Source: Acidobacteriota bacterium (GTDB lineage: Bacteria; Acidobacteriota; Terriglobia; UBA7540). From it: a stretch of DNA of 8,089 nt. Under the pieces are notes generated by a model. That model was not told where the DNA came from, searched no databases, and worked only from the letters and a program-made list of their open reading frames with translations. Made by a program: the position numbers and the translations under genes. The stretch lies in the NCBI GenBank assembly GCA_021827245.1, contig JAKAWN010000316.1, positions 1 through 8,089 on the forward strand, read 5' to 3'. Each line of letters starts with the position of its first letter. The stretch's first letter is position 1. This document shows positions 1 through 5,897 of this stretch, piece by piece.

Positions 1-63
1 GATCGCCGGAAGGCCCTGGCGGCCGGAAGCGCCAGTCCTGGCGGGAGTGCCCGCGAATCCTGA
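1..63 (+). CDS. Possible 3' end of a gene entering from the left (partial)
   Basis: Frame 1 is open from the first base to a TGA at 61-63 and would give a 20-residue C-terminal tail rich in Ala, Gly, Ser and Arg, with mostly G or C at third codon positions. A small GC hairpin followed by five T lies 12 bp after the stop, as expected for a gene end. The support is thin. The other two plus-strand frames are also open across this GC-rich stretch, and 20 codons cannot show a family. No function can be given. The piece could equally be non-coding. Confidence 0.2.
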   Translation, partial: DRRKALAAGSASPGGSARES

Positions 64-74
64 CGGCAACCGCG

Positions 75-93
75 CCTGCCCGGCAGGATTTTT
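75..93 (+). terminator. Weak intrinsic-terminator-like hairpin
   Basis: CCTGC (75-79) pairs with GCAGG (83-87) around a 3-nt loop. It is followed by A and five T (89-93). The stem is only 5 bp and the T-tract is short, so this is a weak candidate. It fits the possible gene end at 63. Confidence 0.3.
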
Positions 94-169
94 GGAGCGC
101 ACAACAGGCTTTCAGCGGACGGGGCCGGATTCGCTGCTTTTTCCGATGGGGATTTTCCGCCTTCCTTTA

Positions 170-329
170 TTTTCAACAACATGGCCCGGTTCGTTTTTCG
201 GTTCGTTCCGGTTCGTTTTTTATGCACTCTAATGTTTTCAACAACTTCTCCGCTTCGTTTTTCGGTTCGTTCCGGTTCGTTTTTGCACCCCTATCCTTTG
301 TTTTCAACAATTTCTCCGGTTCGTTTTTG
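170..329. repeat. Tandem direct repeat, about 65-bp unit, 2.4 copies
   Basis: Three units each begin with TTTTCAACAA, at 170, 235 and 301 (periods 65 and 66 bp). Units 1 and 2 continue with a TTCGTTTTT-CGGTTCGTTCCGG-TTCGTTTTT core (about 190-220 and 254-284) and then a diverged spacer of about 15 bp. Unit 3 is cut off after its first TTCGTTTTT at about 329. The core is itself internally repetitive (GGTTCG several times). Read on the minus strand, the units give Lys/Asn/Glu/Pro-rich translations (KNEPEKLLKT, then KNEAEKLLKT). The 65/66-bp periods are not both multiples of three, and the translation is low-complexity, so I treat it as an intergenic repeat and not as a protein gene. The repeat is not palindromic. 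No transposase or CRISPR-like spacer logic is visible. Confidence 0.85.
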
Positions 330-415
330 AAATAACGTATTTTTTTGTCCCATTTGTCCGGATTCTGAGTGCCAAGATCCACACCTGCACACCTGTCTTG
401 AACGAAACCCCACCG

Positions 416-490
416 TCAGGCCGCCTTTTCCTGCTGCTTCGGTGTGACCGCCTCTCCCGAGCATGCAGGCAGCCACGCGGGACCGCACAT
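416..490 (-). CDS. Possible leaderless 24-residue small ORF
   Basis: ATG at 490-488 opens 24 codons ending at TGA (418-416). The peptide starts MCGPAWLPAC and ends in a charged VTPKQQEKAA tail, with two cysteines. There is no ribosome binding site. The ATG lies 4 nt after the -10 hexamer of a near-consensus promoter (495-523), so a transcript would begin at or just inside the start codon. A GTG at 488-486 in another frame would begin a 65-residue alternative (ending at 291), whose spacing to the -10 is closer to the usual leaderless pattern. Neither product matches a family I recognise. The transcript could instead be non-coding, or the locus a gene remnant. It would run on into the tandem repeat at 170-329. 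Confidence 0.22.
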   Translation of the reverse strand: MCGPAWLPACSGEAVTPKQQEKAA

Positions 491-494
491 GATA

Positions 495-523
495 AGACTA
501 CTACTCTAGCCGACATTTGTCAA
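495..523 (-). promoter_or_regulatory. Sigma-70-type promoter with overlapping inverted repeat
   Basis: On the minus strand, a perfect -35 TTGACA (523-518) is followed by a 17-bp spacer and TAGTCT as -10 (500-495). The -35 sits inside an inverted repeat, ATTTG-5 nt-CAAAT (529-515), which could be a repressor site. Transcription would start near 488 and head toward the repeats at 170-329. No conventional gene with a ribosome binding site follows. Confidence 0.5.
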
Positions 524-614
524 GCAAATTCCGCGACTTCAGCCATTTCTGACGGATGCATGGATCAAACGGCTTTGCGGCGGCTGGCGGTGTGTGCCGC
601 ACGGCGAAGCTGTT
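524..614. other. Spacer downstream of the hydrolase gene
   Basis: This 91-bp stretch separates the hydrolase stop from the minus-strand promoter. I see GC-rich runs but no clean hairpin plus T-tract, so read-through of the hydrolase transcript into the promoter region below cannot be excluded. Confidence 0.4.
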
Positions 615-1376
615 CTAAGGTCTGGAATCGAAGAACTGCCTGATGCGAGGCCAGTATCGTTGAACTGTTGCGGTGGTGCTGAGGTGACCTCCGTGTGGCA
701 GAAGGTTCAGCCTGATTGCCGCTTGCTTTGCAAACCCATCCACCTGCTTCCATGGGATGTAGGGATCATCTTTGGCATGGAACATCATGATTTTGGAACC
801 GGTCAATTCCCGGATGTGCCGGGCGGGGTTGAAGAAATTGCCTTGCAACAGCTTGTCCCAGTTCCTGTCGGAAAGGCGGTATCCGTTCCCGAATGCTTCG
901 CGGATGTAAGCCGGGTAGCTTTTGTTGGAGGTCTCTTTCTCCTGTTCCTGCCGCAACAGGCTCCAGTCAACCACGGGACAGTTGGCGATCACTTTTCTAA
1001 CGCGAGGGTCCAGAGAGGAGAGAATCGCTGCCGCACCGCCGAAACTTCCGCCGATAACAAACAGCGAATCAGGAATGACGTGAAACTCCTTGCCGAAGGC
1101 GGTTTCTTTGACCCGGCCTTTGTCGATTTCCGTGATCACGTCGGCGATGTCTTCAGCCGGTGACTTTTCGAGGAATTTCCCATCGCTTTCCCATGCACCG
1201 CGCCAGCGGGGATAGAAGACCCAGTAGCCTTTTCGAGCCAGGAATTCCGCCAGGGGCTGCTTGGTGGGAACGGAAGGCATCCCGTCACAAAGAATGATGA
1301 TCTTGTGTTTCTTCCCCGTTCGTACCGGCGGCAAAAACTCCGCCACGATTTGCTTTTTGAACCTTGTGCGAAACAT
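615..1376 (-). CDS. Alpha/beta-hydrolase, probable serine hydrolase/peptidase-like (253 aa)
   Basis: The protein has the alpha/beta-hydrolase layout expected of esterases, acyl-aminoacyl-peptidase-like enzymes and dienelactone-hydrolase relatives. The nucleophile elbow is GGSFGG with Ser111. An acid follows strand 7 in HAKDDPYIP (most likely Asp204), and His231 in PHGGH closes the triad. An early strand near residues 25-31 (IIILCDG) is followed by KGYWVFYPRWRG (49-60), matching the oxyanion-side strand and turn. There is no signal peptide or membrane segment, so it should be cytoplasmic. The length is normal for a single-domain hydrolase without a large lid. The start is firm because an in-frame TAA lies two codons upstream of the ATG. 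No ribosome binding site is present and a -10 hexamer ends 6 nt before the ATG, so the mRNA is probably leaderless. The substrate cannot be deduced. The next gene on this strand is about 350 bp upstream, so it is probably a single transcription unit. Confidence 0.88.
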   Translation of the reverse strand: MFRTRFKKQIVAEFLPPVRTGKKHKIIILCDGMPSVPTKQPLAEFLARKGYWVFYPRWRGAWESDGKFLEKSPAEDIADVITEIDKGRVKETAFGKEFHVIPDSLFVIGGSFGGAAAILSSLDPRVRKVIANCPVVDWSLLRQEQEKETSNKSYPAYIREAFGNGYRLSDRNWDKLLQGNFFNPARHIRELTGSKIMMFHAKDDPYIPWKQVDGFAKQAAIRLNLLPHGGHLSTTATVQRYWPRIRQFFDSRP

Positions 1377-1382
1377 CGTTTA

Positions 1383-1411
1383 AGTCTAGCAAGAAGAAAA
1401 CAGTTTCCCAA
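1383..1411 (-). promoter_or_regulatory. Leaderless promoter of the hydrolase gene
   Basis: On the minus strand, TTGGGA (1411-1406, four of six consensus bases) is followed by a 17-bp spacer and TAGACT (1388-1383). Six bases then lead directly into the ATG at 1376. A start site about 7 nt after the -10 would fall on the A of the start codon. The absence of any Shine-Dalgarno sequence fits this reading. Confidence 0.5.
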
Positions 1412-1727
1412 ACGGGCATGCCAGCGGGGTTCTAATGCGTTGACATGACCCGCGCAGGGTGTGCAACTGTTCCGCGAACCTCTGGGCGTGTCGGATTCTG
1501 GTATCAATAGATCTGCCAACCATACGGAACGCGTAGACGGACCTGTAGGTTCGGTCTTGTGGCTGAAGCGCGCCGTTCGTTACGTGCTGCACCTGTTAGT
1601 GGTTTATCAGGTTGCGAAGTTTTCGACTGGTGGCTTAGTTGATTTCGTTTACCAGACCCTGTCAGGGTGCAGCCCTGCCAAAAGCGAATCTGGAGTGAGG
1701 AGCGGAAACTGGTTCTGTGCGGTGGAG
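1412..1727. other. Non-coding spacer between the two minus-strand genes
   Basis: These 316 bp hold no gene I can support. A minus-strand frame starting at GTG 1592 is open for 68 codons and runs to the hydrolase -10 region, but it has no ribosome binding site and no recognisable product. The only structured piece is the GC palindrome cluster at 1656-1677. No intrinsic terminator with a T-tract is seen after the DUF4440-like gene. Confidence 0.4.
1656..1677. repeat. Palindrome cluster with competing hairpins
   Basis: ACCCTG (1656-1661) and CAGGGT (1663-1668) form a perfect inverted repeat around a single T. A third arm, CCCTG (1673-1677), can pair instead with CAGGG (1663-1667) over a 5-nt loop. 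It lies about 50-70 nt past the stop of the DUF4440-like gene on that gene's strand. It could be a protein-binding site or a weak transcript end. No T-tract follows in either direction. Confidence 0.4.
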
Positions 1728-2231
1728 CTACTTGAGGGCGTGGTGGTCATAGCTGATGACGCGGGTGAGCTTCCAGGCGCCGTCTTTGTATTGCCAAAGT
1801 TGAATGAAGCGGGCCTCGCCGGTTGGTCCGTGCGTTTGAGGATGGAGGAAGCGGTGAACCCCGATCTCGAGCGCGCCGTAGCCCTTCATGGGATAAACGC
1901 GGAGCGTGCCTGGCACCAGCACTCGCCGGATGCCGGTCCCACAGATGTTCTTCCTGATGGCTTCCACCAGGTTTGCCTTGCCAAACGTGACTCCGTCCTT
2001 GTCGTGAAAGAATTCAATATTGTTATCGATCAGGCTTGCGAATGTTTTCAGATCGCAACGGTTGTAGGCATCAAAGAGCTCGGCATCGAGGGCCGCCACA
2101 GCCTTATCGAGTTCCGCCTGTGACTTGATGTCCTGGAGTGCCGGGACGGCTTGGGCGCCCGCACGGATGGGAAACAATGCGAGCAGTAGTGCGATCAGCA
2201 GTGCGTTTCGAGGTATAGCCAGCTTGTTCAT
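1728..2231 (-). CDS. Exported SnoaL/DUF4440-like (NTF2-fold) protein (167 aa)
   Basis: Residues 1-28 are a Sec signal peptide: Lys3 and Arg8, a Leu/Ala-rich core, then an AGAQA cleavage motif before Val29. The mature part (about 35-167) has the cone-fold order of SnoaL/DUF4440 proteins. A first helix ELDKAVAALDAELFDAYNRCD is followed by LKTFASLIDNNIEFFHD, the usual 'work on a task, time, then strand' layout. GKANLVEAIRK and a curved sheet ending in WQYKDGAWKLTRVISYDHH follow. Family members are small-molecule binders or isomerase-like proteins, and many exported ones have no known function. Cys59 and Cys97 could pair after export. The frame is open for 61 further codons upstream, but ATG 2231 is preferred. 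It has GGAAG at 2243-2239 with a 7-nt gap and places the signal peptide at the N-terminus. It is divergent from the large gene at 2701. Confidence 0.8.
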   Translation of the reverse strand: MNKLAIPRNALLIALLLALFPIRAGAQAVPALQDIKSQAELDKAVAALDAELFDAYNRCDLKTFASLIDNNIEFFHDKDGVTFGKANLVEAIRKNICGTGIRRVLVPGTLRVYPMKGYGALEIGVHRFLHPQTHGPTGEARFIQLWQYKDGAWKLTRVISYDHHALK

Positions 2232-2464
2232 GCGATCACTTCCTTTCCTGAAGTTGCGACATGTCCCCTCATACGCAAGGAGCCAGCGGAATGTTCCGGT
2301 GCTGGAACGGGGTTCGTGCAGACCTGCGAGAAGAAGGCGGTTGACAGACGGGTTGGGGCTCCCTTGGCTGCTGGAGCTTTTCAGTCGCCGGAGATCCTCC
2401 GCCGATCCAATCACGGTCTAACATGTGGGATTGGCCACCGTATGAAGAAAATGCACTTTTGAGA
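2232..2464. other. Divergent spacer, left part
   Basis: This stretch carries the ribosome binding site of the DUF4440-like gene (2239-2249, minus strand). A hyphenated inverted repeat, GTTCC (2293-2297) and GGAAC (2304-2308), lies in the middle and could be an operator. I found no convincing -35/-10 pair for the minus-strand gene and no gene in the rest. Confidence 0.35.
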
Positions 2465-2493
2465 TTGAATCAACATGACCGGAGGAATATACT
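2465..2493 (+). promoter_or_regulatory. Promoter candidate for the large exported protein
   Basis: TTGAAT (2465-2470) is followed by a 17-bp spacer and TATACT (2488-2493, five of six consensus bases). Transcription would start near 2500, leaving a 5' leader of about 200 nt before the ATG at 2701. The palindrome ATTCGAAT (2516-2523) lies at about +17. The -10 overlaps a Shine-Dalgarno-like GGAGGA and an ATG (see the small ORF at 2494), so the promoter and small-ORF readings compete. Confidence 0.45.
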
Positions 2494-2655
2494 ATGGGAC
2501 ATCCAGGGCGTTCATATTCGAATTGCGGACAAATCCCTGACCCGGGAGTGGCGTGGATGCGTGCCAGCAGCCGAATGCAATCTCCAATTCACAGATTGAG
2601 CCGGCCTCGCAGGCATCCAGGGGAGATCACAGTCTTGTTTCTCCCGGTGGCGTAA
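2494..2655 (+). CDS. Possible small upstream ORF (53 aa)
   Basis: ATG 2494 follows GGAGG (2481-2485) with an 8-nt gap, a textbook initiation site. The frame runs 53 codons to TAA at 2653-2655, ending 45 bp before the large gene. The product is Arg/Pro/Ser-rich, contains one Cys (residue 12) and shows no signal peptide, membrane segment or family resemblance. It could be a leader peptide affecting the downstream gene, or chance. If the TATACT at 2488-2493 is the true -10, the transcript would start inside this ORF and its own ribosome binding site would be lost. Another promoter further upstream would then be needed. Confidence 0.25.
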   Translation: MGHPGRSYSNCGQIPDPGVAWMRASSRMQSPIHRLSRPRRHPGEITVLFLPVA

Positions 2656-2685
2656 TCAGTCGGGGCCATAAGGGCCTTGTAAGGG

Positions 2686-2691
2686 AGGAGG
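2686..2691 (+). promoter_or_regulatory. Ribosome binding site that decides the start of the large gene
   Basis: AGGAGG (2686-2691), within a longer purine run AGGGAGGAGGGG (2682-2693), lies 9 nt before ATG 2701 but only 3 nt before the in-frame TTG at 2695. The spacing favours the ATG. Confidence 0.7.
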
Positions 2692-2700
2692 GGCTTGGCC

Positions 2701-5700
2701 ATGAAATCTCTGTTCCTCCGTTCGGCAGTGTTTGCCATCGTTTTACTGTTCGCTGCCTGGGGAATGGCTGGCAGCGCTCGGGGCGCGGATACGCATTCTT
2801 CCAGTGTCGGGAGTTCTCCCGTACAGTCCTATTCCACGATGACCATTCCAGGGACGCGGCGTTCCTTCCTGCGACTGGCGGCAATCAGCCAGGAAGCGTC
2901 TATCGATGAGGTGGTTCCTCTTCTCGCGCACAATGTGGCCGTCGAAGGCTATACCTACAACCGCAAAGGTCGAAGCCCGGACCGCACCGAATACCTGACT
3001 TTGTTGGAAGAATACCTGAAGCAGGTCAGGGAGCTGGCGGCGCTTGCGGGGTCGCGCCATATTATCCGCATCAGCAGTTGTGACCAGGCCGGACCGCTAC
3101 TGAGGGCTCTGGGTTACGATCTGGCGGCGCCCTGCGGTCCCAACACCTCACTCGAGACAGGTGACCGCGACAGGGCCTTCCTCACCGACGATTCCGGGTT
3201 CCCTCTCACCGCACTGGAGCAAACTTTGCGCGGGGGCAAGCCGTTCGAATACGCGTACGGGAGCTTCAAGGTGCCGATCCTTTTTACCCAGAAGGACTGG
3301 AAAGCGCTTGACTCGAATAAGAAAGACGATCTCCTTGATGCGCTCATCGCGAATCCCCGTTTGGCCAGGCTCTACTGGTCCATGGCGCGGATGGACCGGA
3401 GCACCCGTGACTACCTGCTGCAATCGCCCGGGCTTAAGAGTCTCCTGCCCCTTTCACCGGTGCTCGATTTTTACGGCGATCAGCTCATGATCCGATCCGG
3501 TCACGTGCGAGTTCCAGGAGGAAGGCGTGCTGATCCTGCCTGGAAGAAAATGGTGGGAGTGAGTCCGGACTCTTCCGCGGAGTTCATCACCCGCCTGTAC
3601 ACGAAAGACAAAGGCTGGCTGGCAGCCTATTTTGATGTCCTGTTACGGGCTGACTCCGCGCAGCAAGCGTACCTGACGGAGCCTCAACACCTGCAGCTCT
3701 TTTACAACGCATTGCTTGATAAGGACCCATCTCCGGGAGCAGCTCGCCCGGTGTTCAGGCCGGACCCCGGTCTGGTGCTGTTAGTGTCGGGAATTCAGCT
3801 TGACGCGAAGGGCAAGCTGCAGATCCCCGGGACACTGGCGACCTGGAGGGAAGTGCTGAACGACTGGCGTCACAAGGACCATTCCAAGGTGCTTCGACGG
3901 TGGGCCTCGCGCGCCAAGGCCTGGAAAAGCTCGTCGCAGTTGCTGGCGTCCATGTTTGCTTTTTCCCGTATGGACTCCGACAGGGGTCCGCTGCAGGCAT
4001 ACTTGGCGGTCAGTGCGATCGATCGCGCACGCTCTCCAGAGCATCGCTTATCATCCCAGACCGTACGCCTGCTGGCCGACGACTTTTCCAATTATGGCGA
4101 CCAATATCTTACGTTCTCAGAATTTCCTTTAAGCAACGACTCGATTACGCGCTTTATGGAGACGGCGAAGGCCATAGACGGTATCCGTGACCAAACCCTG
4201 CGCGCTGATGCGCTGGGGATTTTCCAAGCGAACGTAGGTCTCTGGGAAATCCTCGCGCGGCAGGACGAGATTGTCGAAGGGGATTGGAATCATTCCTGGC
4301 AGGCCCTCGTCAGACCTTTCGCCAACATCCGTTCCGACTACCAGCTTTATCAGGCCGCCCGAAGCTCGCTGGGAGAAGTGCTGCAGGATTCCGCTGGCAG
4401 GAGCTATCTGTCGCAAAACCAAATCATAGACCTGCTTGCGGGTCCGCCACAGACCAGTTCCGCCGGCGAGCAAGTGAGGGCTGATCTTGCTAACAAGATG
4501 CGCTCGATGATGATCGCTCAGCGCCTGGTTTCACTCGACACTATTTTTGCCCTGGGGAATGGCCTGCAGCAGATGGCGCACGGACAGACTCCTTCCAGGC
4601 CGCTGCTTCCTTTGGCGGCGCGGCTTGAGGAGTTTCAGTTGCCCAAACCGCTGTTCACACGAGGGGAAAGAGCCGAGTGGTCCATGGGACTTTACGAGGA
4701 CAAACACATCCAGGCCGAACTGCACACGAACCTGGCCAAGGTCATCAAGGTGAAACCCTCACCCCTCAAGGTGGATGAGGCGTGCGGCGAGCTGGTTCCC
4801 TTCCTGAGAGACACTCTTGTAGGGCTCAACTACGCCTATTACGAGATGCCAGGAGCGCAGATGATTTACAACAACACGCTTTTTGTGCGCTCCCATGATT
4901 TCCTGGGTGAAAGAACTGCACAGGAAGACCGGTCCTGGAAAACGGCGGAGCTTTTCGGCCGCGGTATTCCTGCCGCCGGGGGTGTCCACCTGGTGGGCTC
5001 GCTTGCCAACCTGCCTTACGTACTGGCGGAAGTGGAGGAGGACTTCATCATACCGAGTACCGTTCAGTCGCTGATCTGGGAAGATCTGGTGCCGACGCTC
5101 ATGACCGATGCCGTGGTTCCCAGATGGTGGAATGTGACGCGAGTTGAACTGCATGCCGTCACGCTTTACCAACGTTACGGTGAGGAATTGGTGAGGGCTG
5201 CTGGAACGGATCCACAGTTACGCCAGAGGGTGATGAAAATCCTTTCGGATCGCATGCTCCCGAGAAGATTCGAACAGGTCGGAAGCGAGTTGGACGAAGG
5301 GCGCTCGAACGAAGCCCTCGCGGAGTTGACGCCGGCAGACACCTTTTGCCTGGCAATGGAGTTCCGCCGAGAATTCCCATCAGATGACCCCAAGGGCGGG
5401 ACGGCGGGGAAAGAACTTGCCGACCTTGCCCAACGCTATCCCAAGGAAGTGAACTGGAAACGGTTATCTGAGGATTTTGGCGATCCACATCCGGCGCTGG
5501 ATTGGACGGATGCCACCACGGTTCTGTTGAACGTGAAGCCATTCCCTACATATCTCGGCTACTCGAGCCGGCTGCTCGCGGAGTCATGGGAATCGAACAA
5601 TCTATACTGGGCGCGCCTGGCGGACGAAAAGGGCTACTCTCCGGTGATGCTGAACCTGCTGGTTCCGGAACTGACCTACGCCATGGTCGAAAACATCTCC

Positions 5701-5817
5701 GCGACTTACCTGGATGATTGGCCGGCTTTGCTCCGGTCGTTGCGGAAAACGGGTAAAGAGTTCCAGGAAGGGAAATTGGTTTCCCTCCCCAAAACTGGGA
5801 GCCCTTCCGGATTCTGA
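2701..5817 (+). CDS. Large exported, mostly helical protein of unknown function (1038 aa)
   Basis: I do not recognise a named domain. Residues 1-28 form a Sec signal peptide (Lys2, Arg8, hydrophobic core about 9-24, cleavage near SARGA at 25-29). No second membrane segment is visible, so the mature protein of about 1010 residues should be periplasmic, secreted or peripherally attached. It reads as a chain of amphipathic helices rich in Leu, Ala, Asp, Arg and Trp, suggesting a helical-repeat scaffold. There is no clear TPR consensus, no HExxH, no Walker motif and no lipobox. Residues about 60-115 contain the helices DEVVPLLAHNVAVEGY and TEYLTLLEEYLKQVRELAAL. The only cysteines are 127, 145, 695 and 883; the first two are close enough to pair after export. 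The 80-bp gap to the same-strand VWA gene suggests co-expression, perhaps as partner proteins. The long intact frame and good ribosome binding site make the gene itself secure. Confidence 0.9.
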   Translation: MKSLFLRSAVFAIVLLFAAWGMAGSARGADTHSSSVGSSPVQSYSTMTIPGTRRSFLRLAAISQEASIDEVVPLLAHNVAVEGYTYNRKGRSPDRTEYLTLLEEYLKQVRELAALAGSRHIIRISSCDQAGPLLRALGYDLAAPCGPNTSLETGDRDRAFLTDDSGFPLTALEQTLRGGKPFEYAYGSFKVPILFTQKDWKALDSNKKDDLLDALIANPRLARLYWSMARMDRSTRDYLLQSPGLKSLLPLSPVLDFYGDQLMIRSGHVRVPGGRRADPAWKKMVGVSPDSSAEFITRLYTKDKGWLAAYFDVLLRADSAQQAYLTEPQHLQLFYNALLDKDPSPGAARPVFRPDPGLVLLVSGIQLDAKGKLQIPGTLATWREVLNDWRHKDHSKVLRRWASRAKAWKSSSQLLASMFAFSRMDSDRGPLQAYLAVSAIDRARSPEHRLSSQTVRLLADDFSNYGDQYLTFSEFPLSNDSITRFMETAKAIDGIRDQTLRADALGIFQANVGLWEILARQDEIVEGDWNHSWQALVRPFANIRSDYQLYQAARSSLGEVLQDSAGRSYLSQNQIIDLLAGPPQTSSAGEQVRADLANKMRSMMIAQRLVSLDTIFALGNGLQQMAHGQTPSRPLLPLAARLEEFQLPKPLFTRGERAEWSMGLYEDKHIQAELHTNLAKVIKVKPSPLKVDEACGELVPFLRDTLVGLNYAYYEMPGAQMIYNNTLFVRSHDFLGERTAQEDRSWKTAELFGRGIPAAGGVHLVGSLANLPYVLAEVEEDFIIPSTVQSLIWEDLVPTLMTDAVVPRWWNVTRVELHAVTLYQRYGEELVRAAGTDPQLRQRVMKILSDRMLPRRFEQVGSELDEGRSNEALAELTPADTFCLAMEFRREFPSDDPKGGTAGKELADLAQRYPKEVNWKRLSEDFGDPHPALDWTDATTVLLNVKPFPTYLGYSSRLLAESWESNNLYWARLADEKGYSPVMLNLLVPELTYAMVENISATYLDDWPALLRSLRKTGKEFQEGKLVSLPKTGSPSGF

Positions 5818-5897
5818 CGGTTTTTTTGCGCGGGTGCTCATCGCGCCGCGCTCGGCTGGCACTAACAGAGTAATGGGATCTGCAGAAAAGGTGACCT
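5818..5897 (+). other. Short gap between the large gene and the VWA gene
   Basis: Seven T follow the stop (5821-5827), but no stem precedes them. A 6-bp hairpin GCGCGG/CCGCGC (5828-5833 with 5846-5851, 12-nt loop) comes after the T-run, so the order is wrong for an intrinsic terminator on either strand. No convincing promoter is seen, so read-through from the large gene is the simplest model. An AAAGGTG (5887-5893) supplies the ribosome binding site of the next gene. Confidence 0.45.

Noticed and set aside
170..329. CRISPR array
   Set aside because: The repeats are 65-66 bp apart with most of the unit conserved and only short, AT-rich diverged linkers. There are just 2.4 copies, no dyad in the repeat and no cas gene nearby.
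173..382. Minus-strand 69-residue Lys/Asn/Glu/Pro-rich protein
   Set aside because: It is generated by the tandem repeat, has low complexity, no ribosome binding site, and unit lengths not all divisible by three.
594..1163. Plus-strand 189-codon open frame
   Set aside because: It lies antisense to the alpha/beta-hydrolase, whose catalytic motifs are clear; its product matches no family.
1386..1592. Minus-strand 68-codon frame upstream of the hydrolase
   Set aside because: GTG start without a ribosome binding site, no recognisable product, and its end overlaps the hydrolase -10 element.
1461..2123. Plus-strand 220-codon open frame
   Set aside because: Most of it is antisense to the signal-peptide-bearing DUF4440-like gene; the openness follows from that gene's codon use.
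2232..2414. 61-codon N-terminal extension of the DUF4440-like protein
   Set aside because: The extension would bury the Sec signal peptide and has no ribosome binding site at its ATG, whereas ATG 2231 has a well-spaced one.
5821..5851. Intrinsic terminator after the large gene
   Set aside because: The T-run precedes the hairpin instead of following it, and on the opposite strand the hairpin is followed by A, not T.
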